Notes: generated by a model from the sequence alone, not told the origin. Positions 41,582-50,813 are shown, numbered from the stretch's first letter. The stretch is 64,000 nucleotides of DNA from Clostridiales bacterium oral taxon 876 str. F0540 (GCA_000466585.1 KE993482.1:1-64000); one strand, 5' to 3'. Numbers and translations are program-made.

Positions 41582-42286
41582 ATGAAAAATGAAGCGTTTG
41601 ATATAAAAAATTTAGAAAAAAGACTTAATATAGTTTTTAACAATATTTCATTACTAAATGAGGCACTAACGCATAGTTCATATATTAACCAACACAAAGA
41701 AAAAAAACATAATGAAAGATTGGAATTTCTAGGTGATTCAGTGCTGCAAATTTGTATATCGGAATATTTATATAAGAATTTTCCTGATAAATCGGAAGGT
41801 GAGCTTACAAGGTTGAGATCACTAATAGTATGCGAAAATTCCTTATATGAAATTTCTATTATTCTTGGTCTTGGTAAATATTTAAGAATGAGTAAAGGCG
41901 AAGAATTAACTGGTGGAAGAGACAGAATATCAATTTTAGCGGATAGTGTTGAAGCTGTAATTGCAGCAATTTATTTAGATAGAGGAATCCAAGAAGCTAA
42001 GAAGTTTATTATGCATAACTTTAGTAATATAATTGATAGAGCCATAAATAATGATATAATATTGGACTACAAGACTCGTCTCCAGGAAGTCCTTCAGCAA
42101 AAGGGCGAAACTTTAATATCGTATAATTTGTTAAAATTTGAAGGCCCACCTCATAGAAGGAAGTTTTATACTGAGGTAATTATTGATAAAACTGTATATG
42201 GCACTGGTTCAGGATATAGTAAGAAAGAATCGGAACAAAATGCTGCTAAAGCTGCCCTTTGTAATATGGAGGTAATCTATGAATAA
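41582..42286 (+). CDS. rnc: Ribonuclease III
   Basis: RNase III cleaves double-stranded RNA in rRNA precursors and regulatory duplexes. The 234-aa protein has the signature HNERLEFLGDSVLQ, the second active-site region ADSVEAVIAAIYLD and a C-terminal dsRNA-binding domain (about 160-230; DYKTRLQEVLQQ ... SKKESEQNAAKAAL). SD is GGTAGGTG. It overlaps the next radical-SAM gene by 8 nt and leads towards smc and ftsY as in many Firmicutes. Confidence 0.96.
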   Translation: MKNEAFDIKNLEKRLNIVFNNISLLNEALTHSSYINQHKEKKHNERLEFLGDSVLQICISEYLYKNFPDKSEGELTRLRSLIVCENSLYEISIILGLGKYLRMSKGEELTGGRDRISILADSVEAVIAAIYLDRGIQEAKKFIMHNFSNIIDRAINNDIILDYKTRLQEVLQQKGETLISYNLLKFEGPPHRRKFYTEVIIDKTVYGTGSGYSKKESEQNAAKAALCNMEVIYE

Positions 42287-43367
42287 AGCACATTATATAA
42301 TTCCAATATTTGTTCCGCACGAAGGCTGTCCTCATGATTGTGTATTCTGTAATCAAAATAGTATAACCGGCAGCTCAACAAAAGTAACTGCCCAATTTGT
42401 TATTAATACAGTTGAAGAATACATTAAAACAATACCAAAAACAAACAGGACACTTGAAATTTCTTTCTTTGGCGGAACCTTTACAGCAATAAACATAGAA
42501 AAGCAAAATGAGTTGCTAAAAATTGCAAAGCATTATAAGGATTTAAATATTATTGATTATATTAGATTGTCCACAAGACCAGACTATATAAACGATGATA
42601 TACTATTAAATTTGAATAAATTCTCTGTAGATATTATAGAGTTAGGAGTACAGTCGCTAGATAATGAAGTTTTACATAAATCTGCCAGAGGCCATTCTGT
42701 TGAGGATGTCATTAAAGCATCTAAATTAATAAAAAAATATGGCTTTATATTAGGTCACCAAATAATGCTTGGCCTTCCCGGAGATAATTTTGAAAAAGAT
42801 ATAAAAACCACTCAAGAAATAATTAAGTTATCCCCTGATATTTGCAGAATCTATCCTTCTTTAGTAATAAAAGATACTCCAATGGAAGTAATGTATAAAC
42901 AGGGAACTTATACTCCCTACACTCTAGAGGAGGCTGTTAAAATTTCAAAAATAATTTATGGGATGCTTATAGTAAATAATATAAATGTAATTAGATTAGG
43001 TTTGCAGCCAACCGAGGAGATTAATGAAGGAGGAGATATTGTAACAGGACCATTTCATCCGGCGTTTAGGGAATTAGTAGAAGGAAGCATAATAAATGAT
43101 ATTATCAGGGATGAAGTGCCATCATCTTATAGCGGAATACTAAAAATATATATTAATCCAAAAGATATCTCAAAGCTTTATGCGTCAAAAAAGAAATTTT
43201 TTAATGACACTTTAAAACAACTTAAGACAATAAACGTTATTGTTAATCAGTTAGATTCTGTTAACAGAGGTGAACTGATGCTGAGTTATAACGATAATTG
43301 TATAACTATGTCGATATATGATTATTTCGCAAGCAAGTACAAAGAAGGATATTCACACATTTTATAG
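42279..43367 (+). CDS. Radical SAM protein (Elp3-like, without acetyltransferase domain)
   Basis: This 362-aa protein has CPHDCVFC (C-x3-C-x2-C) near residues 18-25, FFGGTFTAI, VELGVQSLDNEVL and GHQIMLGLPGD, the core of the Elp3/coproporphyrinogen-oxidase-like radical SAM group, plus a small C-terminal domain. It is too short for the GNAT domain of full Elp3. Clostridia carry it between rnc and smc, but the substrate (tRNA or other) is not known. Its last codons contain the -35 of a sigma-H promoter for spoVS. Confidence 0.85.
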   Translation: MNKAHYIIPIFVPHEGCPHDCVFCNQNSITGSSTKVTAQFVINTVEEYIKTIPKTNRTLEISFFGGTFTAINIEKQNELLKIAKHYKDLNIIDYIRLSTRPDYINDDILLNLNKFSVDIIELGVQSLDNEVLHKSARGHSVEDVIKASKLIKKYGFILGHQIMLGLPGDNFEKDIKTTQEIIKLSPDICRIYPSLVIKDTPMEVMYKQGTYTPYTLEEAVKISKIIYGMLIVNNINVIRLGLQPTEEINEGGDIVTGPFHPAFRELVEGSIINDIIRDEVPSSYSGILKIYINPKDISKLYASKKKFFNDTLKQLKTINVIVNQLDSVNRGELMLSYNDNCITMSIYDYFASKYKEGYSHIL

Positions 43368-43372
43368 AATAT
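43344..43372 (+). promoter_or_regulatory. Sigma-H promoter for spoVS
   Basis: GAAGGATAT (43344-43352) fits RnAGGAWWW, the spacer is 11 nt, and ATAGAATAT (43364-43372) fits RnnGAATWW. spoVS is a known sigma-H gene in B. subtilis. The promoter sits across the end of the upstream gene, 48 nt before the ATG. Confidence 0.75.
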
Positions 43373-43419
43373 ATTCTCTGTGAAATTTGTTTAACAGATT
43401 TTGTAGGGAGGAATTTATA

Positions 43420-43680
43420 ATGGAAGTATTAAAAGTATCAGCGCAATCTCAGCCAAAATCAGTAGCAGGAGCTTTAGCAGCAGTACTTAGAGAAAACAGT
43501 GCTGCAGAAGTTCAAGCAGTAGGAGCAGGTGCAGTTAACCAGGCAGTAAAGGCTATAGCGATTACAAGAGGATTTGTAGCTCCAAATGGAATAGATTTAG
43601 TTGTTGTCCCTGCTTTTTCAGAAATAACTATAGAGGGAGAAGAAAGAACAGCTATTAAATTTATTGTAGAACCTAGATAA
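43420..43680 (+). CDS. spoVS: Stage V sporulation protein S
   Basis: This 86-aa protein starts at ATG 43420 behind AGGGAGGA, beginning MEVLKVSAQSQPKSVAGALAAVLRE, near-identical in pattern to B. subtilis SpoVS (86 aa). The longer reading from 43387 has no SD. SpoVS is a small Alba-like DNA/RNA-binding-fold protein required for efficient progression past septation and for coat assembly. A sigma-H promoter precedes it and a terminator follows, so it is a monocistronic early-sporulation gene. Confidence 0.95.
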   Translation: MEVLKVSAQSQPKSVAGALAAVLRENSAAEVQAVGAGAVNQAVKAIAITRGFVAPNGIDLVVVPAFSEITIEGEERTAIKFIVEPR

Positions 43681-43686
43681 GCAAGT

Positions 43687-43713
43687 AAAACCGTGCAGGT
43701 CACGGTTTTTTTT
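43687..43713 (+). terminator. Terminator after spoVS
   Basis: AAAACCGTG (43687-43695) with CACGGTTTT (43701-43709), 5-nt loop, followed by T. Confidence 0.92.
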
Positions 43714-43715
43714 AT

Positions 43716-43744
43716 TTGTAGATTGATATTTTTTTTGTTATACT
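43716..43744 (+). promoter_or_regulatory. Promoter for the small membrane gene-smc-ftsY unit
   Basis: TTGTAG (43716-43721), 17 nt, TATACT (43739-43744) preceded by TGT (extended -10). Confidence 0.55.
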
Positions 43745-43791
43745 ATAAACTTATGTAGTATAGTAAAGCTGTGTGCGAGGAGTGTATATAT

Positions 43792-43887
43792 ATGAATAAA
43801 AAGCAACGTGAAAAATATACTAAGTTATTAGTTTACTTTATGATTGTTGTATTTATATTAGGATTGCTGCCTATGCTTTTTAGATAA
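43792..43887 (+). CDS. 31-aa single-span membrane protein, DUF4044/Prli42-like
   Basis: A missed short ORF starting at ATG 43792 behind CGAGGAGTG. The peptide has a basic N-terminus (MNKKQREKYTK) and one hydrophobic helix (LLVYFMIVVFILGLLPMLF) ending in Arg. Size and layout match the DUF4044/Prli42 type of tiny Firmicute membrane proteins; Prli42 anchors the stressosome in Listeria. Family assignment is by resemblance only. It lies 11 nt before smc and shares its promoter. Confidence 0.65.
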   Translation: MNKKQREKYTKLLVYFMIVVFILGLLPMLFR

Positions 43888-43898
43888 GGAGTGTATGT

Positions 43899-46800
43899 AT
43901 GTTCTTAAAATCAATTGAAATTAGAGGCTTCAAATCATTTGCGGACAAAACAGAACTTTCTTTTATAAAAGGAGTTACAGCAGTGGTAGGCCCTAATGGC
44001 AGTGGAAAAAGTAATATTTCCGACGCAGTAAGATGGGTGTTAGGTGAACAGAGCATTAAAAGTCTAAGAGGAGGAAGGATGGAGGACGTCATTTTTGCAG
44101 GTACTCAATTCAGAAAGCCTGTTGGACTTGCTCAAGTATCTTTAACTTTAGATAATAGTGATGGAGCCTTACCAATTGACTATTCAGATGTGACTATCTC
44201 AAGAAGACTTTATCGGTCAGGTGAAAGTGAATACTATATTAATAATACCCATTGTCGATTAAAGGATATTCAAGAACTTTTTATGGATACTGGAATTGGA
44301 AAAGAAGGATATTCTATAATTGGACAAGGTAAGATTGATGCTATTTTGAGCGGAAAACCAGAGGAAAGAAGAGGTCTGTTAGAGGAAGCCGCTGGTATTG
44401 TTAAGTTTAAAACTAGAAAAGAGGAAGCCGAAAAAAAGTTATATAATACAGAGCAAAATTTAATCAGAATTAAAGATATAATAAAAACCTATGAGGATAG
44501 AATAGAACCATTAAAAGCTGAGAGTGAAAAAGCAAAAGCTTTTTTAAATCTCTCTCAGGATCTTAAGGAAAAAGAGATAAATATAATTATATATTCCTTA
44601 GAAGAAATAAAAGAAAAAGATAATCATATTAGGCAAGAAATGGAAAATACTAAAGAATATATAAGTAATCTTACTACAAAAAGAGATGAATATAAAAACA
44701 AGTCAAATATGTTAGAAAATGAATTAGAGGAGCATGAATTATCTATTCAAAGCAATCAGCATAAATTTTATGAACTTAAATCTGACTTTCAAAATATTAA
44801 TTCTGAAACAGCTCTTATTGAAGAAAGAATAAAAAACTTACAAATATCAATAGATAAAAATATTAATGATATCAAAGAGATTCAGAATAAGATTAATAGC
44901 ATAATTGAAACTAAAGATACTCAAGAAGAATTTTTAAAGCAATATCAAGAGGAACAAGCAAGTATTAATAGTCACATAGAGGTTTATGAGAAACAAATTA
45001 TAGATATAAACAGTATAGTCAATAATACAGAAGCTCTGATAAGCCAATACAAGAATGATAGTTTTAATCTATCGAATCTGATATCAAGTAATAAAAACGA
45101 TATTTCTATTCTTCATAGTGAACAAAAAAGAATAGAAAAAAAGATAGATGATCTTAAATCCTTATGTGAAGATAATATTAATTCTATTACAATTAACTCT
45201 ACAACAATAACTATGCTAGAAAATAATATAACAGAAATAAATAATAAAGTAATAGAAAATGAAAACATAATTAAAAATAATAAATATGAGATATCTAAAC
45301 TAAACTCAGTGATTAGCAGCGATGAAAAGAGGCTAAAAGAACATAATATATCAGCTAACAAACTTGAAGCTAATTATCAGATGCTTGTTAATCTGGATAA
45401 GCAGTATGAGGGATATGCTAAATCAGTAAAAACATTAATGCAGCATATTGATAATGGTAAAATTCAGTATGCAGCTTCAAAATGCTTTGTGCTTGGAGAA
45501 ATTATTAATGTTAATAAAGATTTAGAAACAGCAATTGAGATTGCATTAGGAGGGGCTATTTCCGATATTATAACCGATAGTGAAGAAACAGCTAAAAATC
45601 TTATTTCATACTTGAGGAATAATAATATCGGTAGAGCCACATTCCTGCCACTAAGTATCATTAGAGGTAAAAGAATAGCTAATATTGATAATTTAAAGAA
45701 CACTGTTGGCTTTATTGGTATAGCTAGCGATCTTATTGAATATGATAAAAAATTTACTAATGCTATCGATTTTGTTTTAGGCAGAACTATCATTGCTTCT
45801 AATATGGATTATGCTCTATCAATAGCTAAAAAGACAGATTATAGCTATAAAATAGTTACTCAAACCGGTGAGACTATAAATCCAGGTGGTTCACTAACTG
45901 GTGGAAGCATATTTCATAAGGCAACTAGTATAATAAGCAGAAAAAGAGAGATAGATGATCTTTTTATAAAACTTAAGGAAGAAAATAATTCAATTAACAA
46001 TTTATCATTATCATTGGAAGCAAACAAAAAAACGGTAAGGACTTTAGATGAACAATGTTTAAATTTGAGAGATAAAGTATATAATGATAACATTGAAATA
46101 ACAAAGATAAAAGGGAAAATTACAGCCATACGAGCTGAAAATGATAGATTGACTCAAATGATTGAGTCATCTAGAACTGAAGTTCAATTATTAAGAAAAG
46201 ACTATGATTCTAATCAAGACAATATTAATAATAAAGAATTATTAATTAATGAACTGGTAGAAAAGCAAACTGATAATAATAATAAACTATCAGAGTTTGA
46301 AGTAAAATTATCAGATAAATCCAATCATATAAAAGATATAAAAGAAAAGCATACAAGTTTAAAAATTAAAAAAGCCCAAACCGATGAGATTGTATTAAAT
46401 AAGATTAGAGAACTTGAAAGATTATCAAATGAACTAGAGGAACATAGTAAGAAGAAATTTTCTCTCGAAGAAGAAGTGGGAAAATATCAAAGTTCAATAA
46501 ATGAAGGATATATAAAAATTGAAGAAAATAATAAAAAAGTTAGTACTATAAAGACCTTTATGGGAAACTATGAGGAGATATTTAACAAAGGCGAAATAAA
46601 GAAAATAAAAATCAAGGAAGACATAAAGATTAATAATAATGTGTTGGAAGAAAATAACCTTTTGTTATCAAAAAAAGAAGATGAATACCATAAACAACAG
46701 GTTGCATTAGCTAAACTCGAAACAGAAATTGAGTCATTATATTTAAAACTTAATGAAGAAATAGGATTAACTTATGCGGAAGCTCTACAGTATAAAACAG

Positions 46801-47471
46801 ATATAAAGAATATTGAATCTTTAAAGAGAAGCATAACTGAATTGAAGCATCAAGTCTCAAATTTAGGTGTAGTTAATGTAGGATCAATAGAAGAGTATAA
46901 AGAAGTTATTGAAAAATATACATTTATGAATTCACAGAAGGAAGATTTGATACAAGCCAAATCTGAGCTTATTGAAATGATTAATGAGATGACTGATAAA
47001 ATGAAATCAGTCTTTAGCGAAAACTTGGCTAAATTAAAGGTTATTTTTAATGAAACTTTTAAAGAACTATTTAAGGGTGGCAGTGCCGATTTGATTTTAT
47101 CTGAAGGTGATGAGTTAACTGCAAATATAGAAATTAATGTAGAACCTCCAGGTAAGAAACTTCAAAATATAAATCTTATGTCAGGTGGAGAAAAAGTATT
47201 ATCAGCAATTGCACTTCTATTCTCAATATTAAAAATGAAGCCAACTCCATTTTGTATACTTGATGAGATAGAAGCGGCACTAGACGATGCAAACGTATTG
47301 CGTTATGCAGAATTTCTGAAAAAGTTTTCTAATAATGTTCAATTTATTGTAATAACTCACAGAAAGGGAACAATGGGGGTAAGCGATGTTCTATATGGTG
47401 TTACTATGGAAGAGAAGGGAGTTTCCAAAGTAGTATCTGTGGATTTTAATAAACGTTCATATACTGCATAA
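43899..47471 (+). CDS. smc: Chromosome segregation ATPase SMC
   Basis: This 1190-aa condensin core has Walker A GPNGSGKSN (G31-S38), a long coiled coil, a hinge domain (about 510-670, including TGETINPGGSLTGGS), a second coiled coil, the ABC signature NLMSGGEKVLSAIALLFS and Walker B PFCILDEIEAALDDANV. SMC, with ScpA/ScpB encoded elsewhere, organises and segregates the nucleoid. It is followed after 40 nt by ftsY, the usual rnc-smc-ftsY order. Confidence 0.98.
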   Translation: MFLKSIEIRGFKSFADKTELSFIKGVTAVVGPNGSGKSNISDAVRWVLGEQSIKSLRGGRMEDVIFAGTQFRKPVGLAQVSLTLDNSDGALPIDYSDVTISRRLYRSGESEYYINNTHCRLKDIQELFMDTGIGKEGYSIIGQGKIDAILSGKPEERRGLLEEAAGIVKFKTRKEEAEKKLYNTEQNLIRIKDIIKTYEDRIEPLKAESEKAKAFLNLSQDLKEKEINIIIYSLEEIKEKDNHIRQEMENTKEYISNLTTKRDEYKNKSNMLENELEEHELSIQSNQHKFYELKSDFQNINSETALIEERIKNLQISIDKNINDIKEIQNKINSIIETKDTQEEFLKQYQEEQASINSHIEVYEKQIIDINSIVNNTEALISQYKNDSFNLSNLISSNKNDISILHSEQKRIEKKIDDLKSLCEDNINSITINSTTITMLENNITEINNKVIENENIIKNNKYEISKLNSVISSDEKRLKEHNISANKLEANYQMLVNLDKQYEGYAKSVKTLMQHIDNGKIQYAASKCFVLGEIINVNKDLETAIEIALGGAISDIITDSEETAKNLISYLRNNNIGRATFLPLSIIRGKRIANIDNLKNTVGFIGIASDLIEYDKKFTNAIDFVLGRTIIASNMDYALSIAKKTDYSYKIVTQTGETINPGGSLTGGSIFHKATSIISRKREIDDLFIKLKEENNSINNLSLSLEANKKTVRTLDEQCLNLRDKVYNDNIEITKIKGKITAIRAENDRLTQMIESSRTEVQLLRKDYDSNQDNINNKELLINELVEKQTDNNNKLSEFEVKLSDKSNHIKDIKEKHTSLKIKKAQTDEIVLNKIRELERLSNELEEHSKKKFSLEEEVGKYQSSINEGYIKIEENNKKVSTIKTFMGNYEEIFNKGEIKKIKIKEDIKINNNVLEENNLLLSKKEDEYHKQQVALAKLETEIESLYLKLNEEIGLTYAEALQYKTDIKNIESLKRSITELKHQVSNLGVVNVGSIEEYKEVIEKYTFMNSQKEDLIQAKSELIEMINEMTDKMKSVFSENLAKLKVIFNETFKELFKGGSADLILSEGDELTANIEINVEPPGKKLQNINLMSGGEKVLSAIALLFSILKMKPTPFCILDEIEAALDDANVLRYAEFLKKFSNNVQFIVITHRKGTMGVSDVLYGVTMEEKGVSKVVSVDFNKRSYTA

Positions 47472-47511
47472 TTTATTTATAAATATATAATCATAATTAC
47501 GGAGGAAAACG

Positions 47512-48426
47512 ATGTTTAATGCTTTTTTTGAAAAACTAAAAAACGGCCTTGCTAAAACTAAAGATGGATTTACTGATAAAATTGGACAAATGCTTAATCT
47601 ATATGTAACTATAGATGATGAGCTTTATGAAGAACTTGAAGAAATATTAATTACTTCCGATATAGGAGTAGAAACAGCATTAGAAATAATTGAAAGAGTT
47701 AAGATTAAAGTTAAGGAAAATAGGATTAAACAGCCAAGCGAAGTTAATAATTGCCTTAAACAAGTCTTAATAGAAATGATGGATGCAGATGAAGAAAATG
47801 ATTTGATCTCAGAGACTCCTTCTATTCTTCTTATTGTTGGAGTTAATGGAGTTGGTAAAACGACATCAATAGGAAAAATTGCTGCAAAATTAAAAAATGA
47901 TAACAAAAAGGTTCTTCTGGCTGCAGCAGACACATTTAGAGCTGCGGCAATAGACCAACTTGAAGTTTGGAGTAATAGGGCCTCAGTTGATATAGTAAGG
48001 CATCAAGAAGGTTCAGACCCTGCTGCTGTAGTATTTGATGCAATACAGGCTGCAAAGTCAAGGAAAGTTGATGTTCTAATATGTGATACTGCAGGACGTC
48101 TTCATAATAAGAAAAATCTAATGGATGAATTAGGAAAGATAAATAGGATTATTGAGAGGGAGTTTTCAGAGGCAAATAAGCAGACCCTACTAGTACTAGA
48201 TGCCACAACAGGCCAAAATGCAGTCCAGCAGGCAAAACAATTTATGGATGTATGCAAGGTAGATGGAATAATTCTTACAAAATTAGATGGTACAGCAAAA
48301 GGTGGAGTAGTTATAAGTATAAAGCATCAGCTTAATATACCTGTTAAGTTAATAGGTGTTGGCGAAGGAATTGATGATTTGCAGGAATTTAAGGCTAGAG
48401 ATTTTGTTGAAGCTCTTTTTGAATAA
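47512..48426 (+). CDS. ftsY: Signal recognition particle receptor FtsY
   Basis: FtsY docks SRP-ribosome complexes at the membrane. The 304-aa protein has the NG domain with GVNGVGKTTSIGK, ADTFRAAAIDQL, CDTAGRLHNK, LDATTGQNA and TKLDGTAKGG. The acidic A domain of enterobacterial FtsY is absent, as is normal for Firmicutes; a short N-terminal helix likely contacts the membrane. A terminator follows directly, and ffh is nearby in the next operon. Confidence 0.97.
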   Translation: MFNAFFEKLKNGLAKTKDGFTDKIGQMLNLYVTIDDELYEELEEILITSDIGVETALEIIERVKIKVKENRIKQPSEVNNCLKQVLIEMMDADEENDLISETPSILLIVGVNGVGKTTSIGKIAAKLKNDNKKVLLAAADTFRAAAIDQLEVWSNRASVDIVRHQEGSDPAAVVFDAIQAAKSRKVDVLICDTAGRLHNKKNLMDELGKINRIIEREFSEANKQTLLVLDATTGQNAVQQAKQFMDVCKVDGIILTKLDGTAKGGVVISIKHQLNIPVKLIGVGEGIDDLQEFKARDFVEALFE

Positions 48427-48428
48427 AT

Positions 48429-48467
48429 AAAAAAGCTGTTAAGTAAAAATACTTGACAGCTTTTTTA
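48429..48467 (+). terminator. Terminator after ftsY
   Basis: An A-tract and AAGCTGTTAAGT pair with ACTTGACAGCTT (one T-G), with a short A/T loop and six T after the stem. Confidence 0.9.
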
Positions 48468-48481
48468 TTCTCTGGTATTAT
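48453..48481 (+). promoter_or_regulatory. Promoter of the ylxM-ffh-rpsP operon
   Basis: Consensus TTGACA (48453-48458), 17 nt, TATTAT (48476-48481) with an upstream TGG. The -35 is inside the right arm of the ftsY terminator, so terminator and promoter overlap. Confidence 0.75.
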
Positions 48482-48505
48482 AATTGCTGTGGGTAAGGTG
48501 GTTAT

Positions 48506-48853
48506 ATGGAAGAAAGATTTGAGATTTCTATTCTTTTAGATTTCTATGGAAATCTTTTAACTGAAAAACAACTTGATATAATGAATATGTATTATAATGA
48601 GGATTTATCCCTCGCTGAGATTGCTGAACTAAATAATACAAGCAGACAGGCAATCCATGATATATTAAAGAGATGTCAAAAATCTCTAGTTGAATACGAA
48701 TGTAAATTAGAACTTATGAAGAATAGCGAAGATATAAAATTTCTAAAAAAGTCCTTGCTAAAAAAAATTGAGATACTAAAATCTAAAGTTAGTGATAATG
48801 GTTTAAAGCCATTTGTAGATGATATTGAAAGAGATATAATGGAGAATTTATAG
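48506..48853 (+). CDS. ylxM: YlxM family helix-turn-helix protein
   Basis: This 115-aa protein of the UPF0122/YlxM family contains a sigma-70-region-4-like helix-turn-helix (TEKQLDIMNMYYNEDLSLAE followed by IAELNNTSRQAIHDILKRC). YlxM is cotranscribed with ffh in Firmicutes and, in streptococci, has been reported to interact with SRP components and modulate their activity. It lies 10 nt before ffh. Confidence 0.93.
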   Translation: MEERFEISILLDFYGNLLTEKQLDIMNMYYNEDLSLAEIAELNNTSRQAIHDILKRCQKSLVEYECKLELMKNSEDIKFLKKSLLKKIEILKSKVSDNGLKPFVDDIERDIMENL

Positions 48854-48863
48854 GAGGATTATC

Positions 48864-50219
48864 ATGGCTTTTGAAGGATTAGCTTCTAAACTTCAAGATA
48901 CTATAAAAAAGCTTAAGGGAAAAGGCAAGCTAAATGAAAAAGATATAAAAGAAGCTATGAGAGAGGTTAAGCTTGCATTATTAGAGGCAGACGTTAATTA
49001 TAAAGTGGTTAAAGATTTTATAAATAATGTGAGCGAAAAATGTACTGGAAAAGAAGTACTGGAAAGTTTGACTCCCGGACAGCAAGTTATAAAAATTGTA
49101 AATGAGGAACTAACTTCCCTTATGGGAAATAGCGAAAGTACTATAAATTATGTTAATAATGGTATTACTGTTATTATGCTTGTAGGACTTCAAGGCGCAG
49201 GTAAGACTACGATGGCTGGTAAACTAGCACTTCAGTTAAGAAAGAAAAACAAAAAGCCTCTTTTAGTTGCATGTGATATTTATAGACCAGCTGCAATTAA
49301 GCAACTACAAGTAGTTGGAAAGCAAATTGATGTTCCAGTTTTCAGTATGGGTGATAAGGTAAACCCTGTTGATATATCAAAGGCTTCAATAGAGTATGCT
49401 AAAAATAATAATTTTAATGTTGTGATTGTAGATACAGCTGGAAGGCTTCACATCGATGAAGAGTTAATGAATGAACTTAGAAATATAAAAGATTCTGTTA
49501 GCCCATCTGAAATTATGCTTGTTGTTGATTCCATGACTGGTCAAGACGCTGTTAATGTGTCTCAAAGCTTTAATGAACAGCTTGATATCTCAGGAGTTAT
49601 ATTAACAAAACTCGATGGAGATACCAGAGGTGGAGCTGCATTATCAATAAAAGCAATTAGTGGTAAGCCTATAAAGTTTATCGGTGTTGGAGAAAAGATG
49701 AATGATCTTGAGGTATTTTATCCTGATAGAATGGCCTCAAGGATATTAGGTATGGGTGATGTGCTTTCTTTAATTGAAAAAGCGCAGTCTGCCATTGATG
49801 AAAAGCAAGCCAAAGAATTAGGCGCAAAAATGATGAGTCAGGAATTTAATTTAGATGATTATTTATCCTTGATGAATCAGATGAAAAAACTTGGACCTCT
49901 TAATAAGATAATTGAGATGATGCCTGGTGTTAATTCTAAAGAGCTTCAGGGTGTTGATTTTACTCAAGGTGAAAAAGAGTTGAAAAGACGTGAGGCTATA
50001 ATAAACTCAATGACTAAGAAAGAAAGAGTAAACCCAAGTTTAGTAAGCAGCTCTCCATCTAGAAAAAAGAGAATTGCTCTTGGTTCTGGAAGTAACATAC
50101 AAGAAATTAACAAATTTCTTAAAGAATTTGATATGATGAAAAAATTAATGAAACAAACTAAAAATATGCAAAAGGGTATGAAAAAGGGCTTATTGGGCAA
50201 GTTGCCATTTATGAGCTAA
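48864..50219 (+). CDS. ffh: Signal recognition particle protein Ffh
   Basis: Ffh binds signal peptides and 4.5S/6S RNA to target membrane proteins. The 451-aa protein has N and G domains (GLQGAGKTT at 108-116, DIYRPAAIKQL, DTAGRLHID, TKLDGDTRGGAALS) and the methionine-rich M domain (about 300-451). With FtsY just upstream, both core SRP partners are adjacent. rpsP follows after 26 nt. Confidence 0.98.
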   Translation: MAFEGLASKLQDTIKKLKGKGKLNEKDIKEAMREVKLALLEADVNYKVVKDFINNVSEKCTGKEVLESLTPGQQVIKIVNEELTSLMGNSESTINYVNNGITVIMLVGLQGAGKTTMAGKLALQLRKKNKKPLLVACDIYRPAAIKQLQVVGKQIDVPVFSMGDKVNPVDISKASIEYAKNNNFNVVIVDTAGRLHIDEELMNELRNIKDSVSPSEIMLVVDSMTGQDAVNVSQSFNEQLDISGVILTKLDGDTRGGAALSIKAISGKPIKFIGVGEKMNDLEVFYPDRMASRILGMGDVLSLIEKAQSAIDEKQAKELGAKMMSQEFNLDDYLSLMNQMKKLGPLNKIIEMMPGVNSKELQGVDFTQGEKELKRREAIINSMTKKERVNPSLVSSSPSRKKRIALGSGSNIQEINKFLKEFDMMKKLMKQTKNMQKGMKKGLLGKLPFMS

Positions 50220-50245
50220 TTGTACTTTAGAAGGAGGTGAAATTA

Positions 50246-50503
50246 ATGGCTGTAAAGATAAGATTAAGAAGAATGGGTGCTAAAAAAGCTCCATTTTATA
50301 GAGTTGTTGTTGCTGATTCAAGATCTCCAAGAGATGGAAGATTTATTGAAGAAATAGGTTATTACAATCCAACTACAGAACCTGCTCTTATAAAAATTGA
50401 TGAAGAAAAGGCTGTAAAATGGGTAAAAAATGGTGCACAACCATCCGACATAGTTAAAAAACTTTTTAACAGAGCTGGACTTAACGAAAAGCTTTCAAAG
50501 TAA
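50246..50503 (+). CDS. rpsP: 30S ribosomal protein S16
   Basis: This 85-aa ribosomal protein starts at ATG 50246 (MAVKIRLRRMGAKKAPFYRVVVADSR) directly behind AAGGAGGTGA; a reading from 50237 would overlap that SD. It lies between ffh and khpA in the conserved ffh-rpsP-khpA-rimM-trmD-rplS cluster. Confidence 0.97.
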   Translation: MAVKIRLRRMGAKKAPFYRVVVADSRSPRDGRFIEEIGYYNPTTEPALIKIDEEKAVKWVKNGAQPSDIVKKLFNRAGLNEKLSK

Positions 50504-50521
50504 TCACTGGGGGTGTATTCT

Positions 50522-50749
50522 GTGAAAGAATTAGTTGAAATTATAGCTAAATCATTAGTTGATAACCCAGAAGCTGTTCAAGTTAATGAAGTTTTAGGAG
50601 AACAATCTATTATACTTGAACTTAAAGTTGCACCTGAAGATATGGGAAAAGTAATAGGCAAGCAGGGAAGAATAGCAAAGGCTATTAGAACTGTAGTTAA
50701 AGCAGCAGCTATTAAAGATAATAAAAGAGTTGTTGTAGAAATAATATAG
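50522..50749 (+). CDS. khpA: KH-domain RNA-binding protein KhpA (YlqC)
   Basis: This 75-aa single-KH protein starts at GTG 50522 after GGGGGTG and contains the GxxG-type loop in VIGKQGRIAKAIRTVVKAAA. KhpA, usually with KhpB/Jag, is a global RNA chaperone-like protein in Firmicutes and affects cell elongation in streptococci. It sits after rpsP. A hairpin overlaps its stop codon. Confidence 0.94.
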   Translation: MKELVEIIAKSLVDNPEAVQVNEVLGEQSIILELKVAPEDMGKVIGKQGRIAKAIRTVVKAAAIKDNKRVVVEII

Positions 50750-50772
50750 GGTTTAGGTGCTACCTAAACCCT
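50748..50772 (+). terminator. Hairpin between khpA and rimM (terminator or attenuator)
   Basis: AGGGTTTAGGT (50748-50758) and ACCTAAACCCT (50762-50772) form a perfect 11-bp stem with a 3-nt loop, but the following sequence (TATTTCATTTT) is a poor T-tract. Since rimM lacks a clear promoter, partial termination is plausible. Confidence 0.6.
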
Positions 50773-50813
50773 TATTTCATTTTAAATATAATTATATAAG
50801 AAGGTGAAGGGTA

